Below, one piece after another: positions 13,415 to 21,900 of a stretch of DNA of 64,000 nt (positions are counted from its first letter, which is position 1; each line of letters opens with the position of its first letter). The DNA comes from VXYL01 sp963422285. Lineage in GTDB: Bacteria > Pseudomonadota > Gammaproteobacteria > Pseudomonadales > Azotimanducaceae. Location: the NCBI GenBank assembly GCA_963422285.2, contig CAXXJO010000001.1:310001-374000 (forward strand), given 5' to 3'. The notes beneath the pieces were generated by a model that was not told where the DNA came from, did no database searches, and saw only the letters and a list, made by a program, of their open reading frames with translations. Both the position numbers and the translations under genes were made by a program.

Positions 13415-14317
13415 ATGAACGCACCCGCGACCAAGGGCATCGTCTTGGCCGGCGGGCGCAATCTACGCCTGCATCCGGTGACCATCAGCGTCTGCAAGCA
13501 GCTGCTGCCCGTGTACGACAAGCCCATGGTCTACTACCCCCTGACGACGCTGATGCTCGGCGGGGTGCGGGACATCCTCATCATCTCCACTCCACGGGAC
13601 ACACCCCGCTTGCAGGAGCTGCTAGGAGATGGTGCCCAGTGGGGCATGGCGTTCTCCTATGCCGTGCAAGACCAGCCCCAAGGCTTGGCCCATGCTTTCA
13701 TCGTCGGTCGCCATTTCATCCATGGCACCCCCGTGGCCCTGATCCTCGGCGACAACGTCTTCTTCGGCAGCGAGCTGTCCAGCAAGGCCCAACAGGCCAT
13801 CAACGGCAATCGAGGCGCGACGGTGTTCACCTACCCCGTGAAGAATCCAGAACAGTTCGGCGTGTTGGAGATGGATGCCGACGGGCGCCCCGTGGACATT
13901 GAGGAAAAGCCGGCGACGCCGAAGTCGAACTTGGCAGTGACTGGCTTGTACGTCTACCCCGGCGACGTGGTGGACATCGCCGAGTCGCTGCGACCGTCGC
14001 CCCGCGGCGAACTGGAGATCACGGACCTCAACCGCGCCTACCTGCGCCAAGGCCGACTCGACGTGGTGCAGTTCGGCCGTGGCATGGCATGGCTGGACAC
14101 CGGCACGCCGGAGTCGCTGCTCGAAGCCAGCTTGTTCGTGCAGACCATCGAGCACCGCCAAGGCTTGAAGATCGCCTGCCCGGAGGAAGTCGCCTGGCGG
14201 ATGGGCTGGATCTCGGATGCCGAGCTGGCGCGACTGGCAGCGTCGTTCGCCGGGCGGAAATATGGCGACTATCTCGGCGACCTGCTGGCGGAGACGAACG
14301 ATTCCCATGCGAATTGA
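13415..14317 (+). CDS. rfbA: glucose-1-phosphate thymidylyltransferase
   Basis: RfbA (RmlA) joins glucose-1-phosphate and dTTP to make dTDP-glucose, the first step to dTDP-L-rhamnose. The 300-residue protein keeps KQLLPVYDKPMVYYPL, the metal-binding aspartate in LILGDNVFFG, EEKPATPKSN and FGRGMAWLDTGT. One feature is odd: the nucleotide-binding signature, normally LAGG-S-G-T-RL, reads LAGGRNLRL at residues 11-19, so the conserved Gly and Thr are replaced by Asn and Leu while the Arg is kept. GGAGAGG precedes the ATG. It overlaps rfbC by 11 bases. Confidence 0.93.
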   Translation: MNAPATKGIVLAGGRNLRLHPVTISVCKQLLPVYDKPMVYYPLTTLMLGGVRDILIISTPRDTPRLQELLGDGAQWGMAFSYAVQDQPQGLAHAFIVGRHFIHGTPVALILGDNVFFGSELSSKAQQAINGNRGATVFTYPVKNPEQFGVLEMDADGRPVDIEEKPATPKSNLAVTGLYVYPGDVVDIAESLRPSPRGELEITDLNRAYLRQGRLDVVQFGRGMAWLDTGTPESLLEASLFVQTIEHRQGLKIACPEEVAWRMGWISDAELARLAASFAGRKYGDYLGDLLAETNDSHAN

Positions 14318-14846
14318 AGAGACGACCCTCGCCGGCGTAGTCGTCGTCTACCCCGACGTATTCCGCGACCAACGCGGCTTCCTGCTGGAGAGCTACAGCA
14401 AGGAGCGCTACCACCAGTTCGACGCGCTGCGCTACGACTTCGTGCAGGACAACCATTCGCGCTCCCGACGTGGGGTGCTTCGCGGACTGCACTTCCAGGA
14501 GCGGGAACCGCAAGGCAAGCTGGTGCGGGTGTCCAGGGGACGGGTGTTCGATGTCGCCGTGGACATCGAGCCGTCGTCGCCCACCTTCCGCCAATACGCA
14601 GGCGTTCATCTCGACGACAGGGAACAGGCCCAGCTATTCATCCCCCCAGGCTATGCACACGGCTTCTGTGTGCTGTCCGAGGTCGCCGACTTCGAATACA
14701 AATGTACGGCGCACTACCGCCCGGGCGATGGCCGGGGGGTATCGTGGAACGATCCCTCCATCGGCATTCGGTGGCCGGTCGCGGATCCCATCGTATCGCC
14801 GGCGGATGCCGCGAACCCGACGCTGGACGAGTATCTGGCGCGATGA
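14307..14846 (+). CDS. rfbC: dTDP-4-dehydrorhamnose 3,5-epimerase
   Basis: RfbC (RmlC) epimerises C3 and C5 of dTDP-4-keto-6-deoxyglucose. The 179-residue cupin protein has the family segments DQRGFLLESY, RGVLRGLHFQ with catalytic His62, GKLVRVSRGRVFDVAVDIE, IPPGYAHGF and FEYKCTAHY with the catalytic Tyr131, then SWNDPSIGIRWP. The start overlaps rfbA and the stop overlaps rfbD by four bases (ATGA), so the three genes form one operon. Confidence 0.95.
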   Translation: MRIEETTLAGVVVVYPDVFRDQRGFLLESYSKERYHQFDALRYDFVQDNHSRSRRGVLRGLHFQEREPQGKLVRVSRGRVFDVAVDIEPSSPTFRQYAGVHLDDREQAQLFIPPGYAHGFCVLSEVADFEYKCTAHYRPGDGRGVSWNDPSIGIRWPVADPIVSPADAANPTLDEYLAR

Positions 14847-15724
14847 AGGTTCTCGTGACCGGGGCAGCCGGGCAGGTGGGCGTCGAGGTGGCGGGGATGC
14901 GCGACGACAGCTTCCTCGTCGACGGTTTCCATCGACGCCTGCTGGACATCGCCAACCGCGACGACATCGAACGACGTCTGGACGAAAGCGCCCCGGACCT
15001 GCTCGTCAACTGCGCCGCCTACACCGCGGTGGACCGTGCCGAGGACGAACCGAAGCTCGCCTATCGCGCCAACGCCGAGGCCATCGGATTGCTGGGGCAG
15101 GCCTGCGCGACCCGCGGCATCGGCATCGTCCACCTGTCCACCGACTACGTCTTCGACGGCACCAAGGACGCCGCCTACACGGAGGACGACGCGCCCAATC
15201 CACTGAGCGTCTACGGCGCCTCGAAGCTCGCCGGCGAGGAGGAGCTGCGCCGCGCCACGGATCGGCACGTCATTCTGCGCGTGAGCTGGGTATTCGGGCG
15301 GTTGGGGCGCAGCTTCGTGGATACCATTTTGCGACTGGCGGTCGAACGGGACGAAATTTCCGTTGTCGACGATCAGATCGGGACGCCTGCGCCGGGCGCA
15401 TCCATCGCCAGCGCAGTGCGTGCGATCGCGGTTTCCGTCATGGCCCGGGACGACGCCTGGGGAACCTACCACTTCTCTACGACGCCGGCGCTGACCTGGT
15501 GCGCCTTCGCGCGCAAGATCGCCGCCATCGGAGTCGAGGCCGGGCTGCTGGATTCGCCGCCCGCAGTGCATCCCATCGCCACCTCCGAGTGGCCGACGAA
15601 GGCAGCGCGGCCGCTGAACTCGCGCCTGGACGCGAGCAAGCTCGAAGACGCATTCGCGCTGCCGCCATCGCCCTGGGAACCTCGGCTGCGGGCCTATATC
15701 GAGGGGCTTGCCAAGCCGCGATGA
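14843..15724 (+). CDS. rfbD: dTDP-4-dehydrorhamnose reductase
   Basis: RfbD (RmlD) reduces dTDP-4-keto-L-rhamnose with NAD(P)H to dTDP-L-rhamnose. It is a 293-residue short-chain dehydrogenase/reductase-fold protein with the nucleotide-binding GAAGQVG near the N-terminus, LLVNCAAYTAVDRAE, STDYVFDGT, and the catalytic Tyr/Lys pair in VYGASKLAGE. GTPAPGASIA replaces the more common GxPTxA motif. The start and stop both overlap neighbours by four bases. Confidence 0.95.
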   Translation: MKVLVTGAAGQVGVEVAGMRDDSFLVDGFHRRLLDIANRDDIERRLDESAPDLLVNCAAYTAVDRAEDEPKLAYRANAEAIGLLGQACATRGIGIVHLSTDYVFDGTKDAAYTEDDAPNPLSVYGASKLAGEEELRRATDRHVILRVSWVFGRLGRSFVDTILRLAVERDEISVVDDQIGTPAPGASIASAVRAIAVSVMARDDAWGTYHFSTTPALTWCAFARKIAAIGVEAGLLDSPPAVHPIATSEWPTKAARPLNSRLDASKLEDAFALPPSPWEPRLRAYIEGLAKPR

Positions 15725-17499
15725 AGTTCCTCCGCCGCCTGCGCCGGGCCGCGATGCTGCTCGCCCAGCTCGGTCCCTGTGCGGATTTCGCAGGCGGTCT
15801 GGGGCCGCTGCGGCGGCAACTCGTCCATCGACTGTCGGCAGGGGACTGGCGGGGCCTTGTCGCCTGGATGATCGCCGTGGCATCCTACCGGCAACGCGGC
15901 AACGCGGCCCTCTATCGACGCTGGCTGTCGATACGAAGTCCGCGACAGGGTCCGCAAGAGCCAGCGCTGGCAGTGATTCCCGCCATCGGCGCAACCACGG
16001 ACTGCTTGGCATCCTGCCTGCGATCGGCCGCTGCCGCGCCCATTGCCGGCGTGGACTGGCTGGTGGTGACCGATGCCAACGGCGTGGCCGCGTCCCTCCG
16101 CCTGCCGGACTCGCGCGACGGCTTCGATGTCGCGGTGGTCGACGAACCTAGCCTGGATGCTGTTCTTGCCGCCATACGCCAACGCCTTGCCGACGCGACG
16201 TCATCCCGATATGGATTCGTCCTGCTGTACGCGCCTGGCTGCGTACCGGGCGAAATGCCTTTCCCGGCCAGCCAGGAAGCCGTCCTGTACTACGGAGACG
16301 AAGATTGGGTCAACGCCCGGGGAGACCGAGAACGCCCTTTCTTCAAACCCGGCTTTTCGCCCGACTTGCTGCTGCACCAGGACTACCTCTCTTCGTGCCT
16401 GGCGATGACGCGCACCTTGGCCGAGCAGCTGCCTCGTGTACATGTGCCCGATTATCACAGCTTGGCTCTGATGCTGGCCGAGATTGCGGACCGGGTGGAA
16501 TACGTGGACGCCTTCGTTGTCCATCGGTACTTCGAGCCCCCCCTTGCCGAGTCCAAACAGGAATCCTGCGCGACTGGCGAGCCGCAGCGGATTCCTGCTT
16601 ACCTGCCGTGCTATCTGCGCCGCCGATACGGCGACCGAGCGACGGTGGAAAAGCGTGGGCAAGGCTGGCGCTGCCGATTTGCCGCTCCGGACCGGTTCGT
16701 CTCGGTCATCGTTCCCACCCGAGACCGCGTCGATCTGCTCCACAACTGCGTACACGGCTTGCACAGGACCAATGACGCCAGCCGCTTCGAGGTGATCGTA
16801 GTGGACAACGGCTCCGTGGAGGCTGCCACGCAGGCTTGGCTGCGCGACGCCGCCAGGCACTACCCCAGGCTGCAAGTGATATCGGCGCCAGGCGAGTTCA
16901 ACTGGAGCCGTCTGAACAACCTCGGCATGGCCCACGCCGGCGGAGATGTGTTCGTCTTCCTGAACAACGATATCGATCCCATGGGCAGGCATTGGTTGGA
17001 CCAGCTGGCAGACGTCGCCTCGAGGCCGGATGTGGGCGCGGCAGGGGCCTTGCTGCTCTACCCGACCGGCGCGATACAACACGCCGGCGTGGTGCTCGGC
17101 TTCGGCGGCTGCGCCGACCACATCTACAGAGGCATCAAACCCACCGAGAACGGCCACCTGTTCGTGCCACCGACCGTGCCGCGCAACGTCGCCGCGGTAA
17201 CCGGTGCCTGCATGGCGGTCTCGCGGGACACCGTGGTGGCCATCGGGCCGTTCGACGAGAACTATCGGGTGGCGGGCGGCGATGTGGAAATCTGCATCCG
17301 CGCCTTAGGCGCAGGGCTCATGAACGTGTATCTGCCGGACGTACAGCTCGTCCATCTCGAATCGCAAACCAGGCCGCGCAAGGATCCGGCAGGAGACGTG
17401 TGCCGGCTGAAGGCGCTGATAGCCGCCCAGCACCCAGCGGATCCGTTCTACAATCCGAATCTGTCGATGGTGTCCTTGTATCCGAGCCATCTGATCTGA
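15721..17499 (+). CDS. GT2 family glycosyltransferase with degenerate N-terminal half
   Basis: This 592-residue protein is coupled to rfbD by an ATGA overlap, so it probably uses dTDP-rhamnose or builds the same glycan. The C-terminal half (from about 327) is a complete GT-A fold GT2 domain: FVSVIVPTRDR, VIVVDNGS, FNWSRLNN, FLNNDIDPM, IQHAGVVLGFGG, VTGACMAVSRD. The N-terminal half keeps only the end of a first GT2 domain (YYGDEDWVNARG, FFKPGFSPDLLLHQDYLSS); its front lacks the usual nucleotide-binding motifs. Proteins with two GT2 halves of this type occur in O-antigen clusters. The acceptor is unknown. Confidence 0.85.
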   Translation: MKFLRRLRRAAMLLAQLGPCADFAGGLGPLRRQLVHRLSAGDWRGLVAWMIAVASYRQRGNAALYRRWLSIRSPRQGPQEPALAVIPAIGATTDCLASCLRSAAAAPIAGVDWLVVTDANGVAASLRLPDSRDGFDVAVVDEPSLDAVLAAIRQRLADATSSRYGFVLLYAPGCVPGEMPFPASQEAVLYYGDEDWVNARGDRERPFFKPGFSPDLLLHQDYLSSCLAMTRTLAEQLPRVHVPDYHSLALMLAEIADRVEYVDAFVVHRYFEPPLAESKQESCATGEPQRIPAYLPCYLRRRYGDRATVEKRGQGWRCRFAAPDRFVSVIVPTRDRVDLLHNCVHGLHRTNDASRFEVIVVDNGSVEAATQAWLRDAARHYPRLQVISAPGEFNWSRLNNLGMAHAGGDVFVFLNNDIDPMGRHWLDQLADVASRPDVGAAGALLLYPTGAIQHAGVVLGFGGCADHIYRGIKPTENGHLFVPPTVPRNVAAVTGACMAVSRDTVVAIGPFDENYRVAGGDVEICIRALGAGLMNVYLPDVQLVHLESQTRPRKDPAGDVCRLKALIAAQHPADPFYNPNLSMVSLYPSHLI

Positions 17500-17506
17500 A
17501 CAAGCG

Positions 17507-17542
17507 CCGGACCAGCTCGATTGCTTGGACGGAGAGGTCCGG
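17507..17542 (+). terminator. weak inverted repeat after the rfb-GT2 operon
   Basis: CCGGACC (17507-17513) and GGTCCGG (17536-17542) can pair around a 22-base loop, starting seven bases after the GT2 stop. No T tract follows. It may end the rfbACD-GT2 transcript, but the long loop makes it weak. Confidence 0.25.
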
Positions 17543-17588
17543 AACTGTCGGGCGGAACGAGCGCCTTTGGACGCAGGGCGGATTTTCT

Positions 17589-17861
17589 ATGGCATACCGA
17601 GGCGATGGTCCGCATACACCCGGAATCCGCGGGCCAGGGAGCGTCTTCATGGACGATCCGAACGATAAGCGGCTGCTCGCCTTGTCCCGCATGGCCGAGG
17701 AACTGCTGCGCTGCACCGGCGAAGACACCGTCTGGCGCGTCCGCTTCAGCGGCCGCGGGCTGCACCTGCTGATCCTGCTCGAGTTCCAGTCCCGCGGCGA
17801 CAGGGAATGGCGCTGCGCGGCGGACTGCGGAGGGCGTGCGCGGGTTGGGCGTGGCGGCTAG
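17589..17861 (+). pseudogene. remnant of an Rpn/YhgA-type recombination-promoting nuclease
   Basis: A 91-codon open frame holds the N-terminal part of an Rpn-like (PD-(D/E)XK, DUF4351-related) protein: DPNDKRLLALSRMAEELLRC, then DTVWRVRFSGRGLHLLILLEFQSRGDREW. The segment ending LLEFQS is the family's nuclease core strand. After DREW the family-like continuation (MALR) lies in another frame and no C-terminal part can be followed, so the gene is truncated and frameshifted. Such genes spread like mobile elements, which fits a spot inside a variable island. The 251 bases from 17862 to 18112 hold nothing I recognise. Confidence 0.6.
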
Positions 17862-18112
17862 TGGAACGGACCCGTCCAAACGATGCGGAACTCGCCCGGC
17901 CGGCGGTGTTGGCCTTGGAGGAAGGAGGCATGCCTGCTGTCTGGCATCGACGACCCGGAACGTCTGGTCGAGACGGGCGCGGTCGTGGTGGACTGCGTCA
18001 CGGGCACGGAACTGCTTGCCGCACAGCGTCGCGCTTCCACAGCCAGGGGCCGCAAGCACGGAGCAAGGCCGTTCGCTCGCCCCGCACGACTATGCATACG
18101 GACGGGGTCGCA

Positions 18113-18841
18113 TCAACCGAGAAAAGGAAGGGTTCCGTCAATGAAGAAACATCCCTTGCGGGCGCGCACGACAGCATTCCAACCCCGGAAGCGACGCAAG
18201 CGGACCACGCACACCATTTCTCGATACAGAGGCGGGTCAAATTCCACGAGCGGCTTGACGGGATGAGTACCGGGGATATGCTCGTGCTGATCCCTAGGCG
18301 AGTTCATGGGATGAATCGAGGGGTCCAGGGAGTTGGCAACGGGAACGCGCCCCATAACGAGGTACTTCCGAAGCCCGAAGCCGTCCAATATCGACTGCAG
18401 CTGTACCGTGGTCACATGGCAACGATGACCGTGCCAGTCCGACCAGAAAAACTTCAACCCCTGCTCCTCGAGCAGGTCATCGGCATTGAAGTAGGGACCT
18501 TGGATGAAGAGGAAGTCCGATGCCACGTCCATAGCGCAGAGGACCGCCTTGCGCACTGCGTCGAGGTCGGGCAGGTGTTCCAGGAAGTGGCTCATGGTGA
18601 CGAAACGGGCGGATTTCGGCGGCAAATCCAGGTTCGTGATATCCGCCTCCATGCAGTCGTAGCCCAGCCGCCGCATCCGTTCGACCTTGGCCGGGTCGTT
18701 ATCGATGCCGAGGCCTCTCTTGCCGCCGAGGCGGTCTCTAGCGAAATCGATGCAGCCCCCCTTGGATGCACCGAAGTCGAGAAAGTCATAGCGCTTCGGT
18801 CTCACGGTGCGCGTCTCCGCAGTCATCCGGATATCCGGCAA
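18113..18841 (-). CDS. class I SAM-dependent methyltransferase
   Basis: The 242-residue protein has a Rossmann-like methyltransferase core: motif I in FLDFGASKGGCIDFA, the acidic strand in GLGIDNDPAKVERM, CMEADITNLDLP, and FVTMSHFLEHLPD where a family member positions its post-II motif. The C-terminal part has no clear substrate signature. It is transcribed away from the sulfotransferase-glycosyltransferase gene, with 150 bases between them, so it may modify the same glycan (for example O-methylation); that is inference from position. The start may be 18841 or the next ATG six codons in. Confidence 0.8.
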   Translation of the reverse strand: MPDIRMTAETRTVRPKRYDFLDFGASKGGCIDFARDRLGGKRGLGIDNDPAKVERMRRLGYDCMEADITNLDLPPKSARFVTMSHFLEHLPDLDAVRKAVLCAMDVASDFLFIQGPYFNADDLLEEQGLKFFWSDWHGHRCHVTTVQLQSILDGFGLRKYLVMGRVPVANSLDPSIHPMNSPRDQHEHIPGTHPVKPLVEFDPPLYREMVCVVRLRRFRGWNAVVRARKGCFFIDGTLPFLG

Positions 18842-18913
18842 TGCTACAGTGCCGCCATCGGCAGTTGAACCCTCCGATAGAAACAGCTACCGCATCTCGG
18901 AGGCCAAGCGTAG

Positions 18914-18942
18914 TTGCCATATCGAGGCGTAACCGTTAGAGT
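18914..18942 (+). promoter_or_regulatory. putative promoter of the sulfotransferase-glycosyltransferase gene
   Basis: TTGCCA (18914-18919) and TAGAGT (18937-18942) are 17 bases apart, matching the sigma-70 -35 at five of six and the -10 at four of six positions. It is about 50 bases before the start codon, in the intergenic region shared with the divergent methyltransferase gene. AAGGAG lies just before the start. Confidence 0.55.
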
Positions 18943-18991
18943 CTCGCGCCCGTGCCCTTGGCGGCATGATTGATAAGGAGCAGCGGATCGT

Positions 18992-21900
18992 ATGCAAGTC
19001 TTCGTGCTAGGGATGCATCGATCGGGCACTTCCGCCTTGGCCCGCATTCTGAATCTGATGGGCCTGTACTTCGGCGGTGAGAACGTCAACACTGGCCGCA
19101 GCGAAGAGAATCTCAAGGGATTCTGGGAACGTCGGGACGTGCGTACCTTGAACGACACGATCCTATTCAATGCTGGCTGCGACTGGGACCGGGTGTCGAC
19201 GCTGAACCTTGATGCGTTGCCTGAAGACAGCAAGGACGCGTACAGGTCCATGGCTACCGATATCGTGATGAACATGGACGCCCATCGTCCCTGGTTCATG
19301 AAAGAACCTCGTTTCTGCGTTCTGTTCCCGATATGGCGAGCAGCGACCGAGGTCCCGGTTTGCATCCACATCCATCGAAACCCGCTCGAAGTATCGTCTT
19401 CCCTCAAGAGCCGAAACGATACCTCCATCCGTGTTGGGCTAGCGCTGTGGGAACTCTACAACGTACGGGCTTTGGAGGCTTCAGCAGGGGTACCCCGTTT
19501 GTTCTTGTCGTATGAAGCTCTAATGAAAAAACCGGTGCAGACCGTCGAATCGATTCATGCCGCCCTTGCGGAACAGGGAAGCTACAGACTTCGGATGCCC
19601 AGCGAACGGGAGTTGGCGAGCTTTCTCGATGAAAAACTGCACCGCCAGCACGAAAGTGTCGAATCGCTGAGAGCTGTCGCGACAGGCAGCCAGCTAGCAC
19701 TGTACGATCATCTGGAAGGTGCCACGAGCAATCCTGACGCAGTAGCTACACCCGTCCTGTCTAACGATAGCCTCGATACGCTTGGAAAGTATGAAGAGGG
19801 TATCGACGTCGCTGACCGCATAGAGAGTGCCAATGTACGGCAACGGCAGCGAAGCGCGGCGAATTTGGAGCTACAGATAGCATTGAAGAAGCTGGAACTG
19901 AAACACGCTCTATCGTCTCTGCGCAATACATCTGCGAGAAGCCGTGCGTTTGAACGAAAAGCAGATCAGCTTCGTGAAGCAGAGACCAATTTGAAAATCG
20001 AACTCGCGGTGGGCGGCCAGAGAGCCAATACCATCGAGCGCGACCGCGACCGGCTCGAACGAAAGGGCGCGGAACTCAGCCGCGCCAACGCCAGCCTCGA
20101 GCGCGACCGCGACCGGCTCGAACGGGAGCGCGGCCAGCTCGAACGAAAGGGCGCGGAACTCAGCCGCGCCAACGCCGGCCTCGAACGCGACCGCGACCGG
20201 CTCGAACGGGAGCGCGGCCAGCTCGAACGAAAGGGCGCGGAACTCAGCCGCGCCAACGCCAGCCTCGAACGCGACCGCGACCGGCTCGAACAGGAGCGCG
20301 GCCGGCTCGAACGAAAGGGCGCGGAACTCGGCCGCGCCAACGCCAGCCTCGACCGCGACCGCGACCGGCTCGAGCGCGACCGCGGCCAGCTCGAACGAAA
20401 GGGCGCGGAACTCGGCCGCGCCAACGCCGGCCTCGAACGCGACCGCGACCGGCTCGAACGGGAGCGCGGCCAGCTCGAACGCGCCAACGTCGGATTGCGA
20501 TCTAGTATCCATAAGGCAGCGCATGAAGCTTCCAACCGGCGCACTGAAGTGCTAGATGCAATCCGGCACCATGACATGAGACTAGCATACAAGAAGGCGA
20601 AAGTATCCGAACTCAAGAAAATTGCAGATCACCTAGCAAGCGGAATACACGACTTGCTGCATTCCCGCAGGTGGCGCATTGGCGCAGCACTGCTTTCGTT
20701 GCGATTTCGGTTGCTGTTCCGGAATACTCCGCCGACTGTGCAGGATCGGCTATCGGAAGCAATATCGACGCACTATGCGAAACGGCATGCATATCGAGAT
20801 GTGGCTTCTTACCAAATCAGCTTGCTTGACGAATTTCAGACTCGCGTACCGGGCCAAACCAAGGCAATCAGCAAGATCATTCGGTCCGATATGGATCGCG
20901 ACATTAAACTGACCGGAATGCTCCTCGAGCGAGAGATGGAGAGCAAGCGACGGACTCAAGAGATTGTCGAACTGAATGAGTTCGTCGAATGCCTCATTGA
21001 AGTCGTCGAAGCCCTGACCGCCTCCCGTCGATGGCGACTCGGCCATTCCCTACTGTCCCTACCCAGTAGACTGCTACTATGGGGAGCGCCGCCGACCGCA
21101 GCCAATTCCATGGCAGAATTCATAGCAGAGCTTCGACTAAATAGTCAATCCGAAACGGCAAAACTGCCCAAGATGGCCTTGACAAAACCTGTCGTATCAG
21201 CACGAGAGAATGGCTCTGGGGAAAGTGCTTTGGCAAACCACCCAGACGAAGCAATGGATAAACCCATACGCCGTTCTGAGGAAGCCGATGTGGATCCCTC
21301 GATATTTGATACGACAGTGGATATCGTGGTATGCGTCCACAATGCTCTTGACGATGCTGAAAGATGCCTAGCCTCGGTCATCGCCAAGACAACGGTCGAT
21401 TACCATCTCATCGTCGTCAATGATGGCTCGGACACCGAAACGACGACACGGCTTCGCCAACTCGCTGCCAAGCACAGAATGACAGATCTCATTGAAACGA
21501 ATGGGCCACTCGGCTACACATTTGCCGCGAATCGTGGACTTCGCGCTAGTACCGCGGAGAATGTCGTGCTTCTAAATAGCGATACTATCGTACCCCGACT
21601 TTGGCTTGAGAGCATGTTGGAATGCATGGAATACGACGCCAATATCGGTATCGTGGGGCCGCTGTCCAATGCGGCTAGTTGGCAGTCGATACCTGATCGA
21701 TTCGACGATCGCGGGGGATGGGCCGTGAACGAATTGCCGCCCGGCTACAACGTGGATGAGTTCGCCGAGTTGGTGCATGCGGCGTCGGAGAGGAAATTTC
21801 CGTATGTAGACTTCGTCAATGGCTTCTGTCTTATGATCAACCGCGATGTCATCAATCATATTGGCTACCTTGATGAAGCGACATTCCCACGTGGCTACGG

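Noticed and set aside
17807..18868. 353-codon plus-strand open frame opposite the methyltransferase
   Set aside because: The minus-strand product has clear SAM-methyltransferase motifs; the plus-strand frame has none.
20036..20497. CRISPR array
   Set aside because: The repeats are in frame, have no spacers, and encode a heptad coiled coil within a continuous gene.
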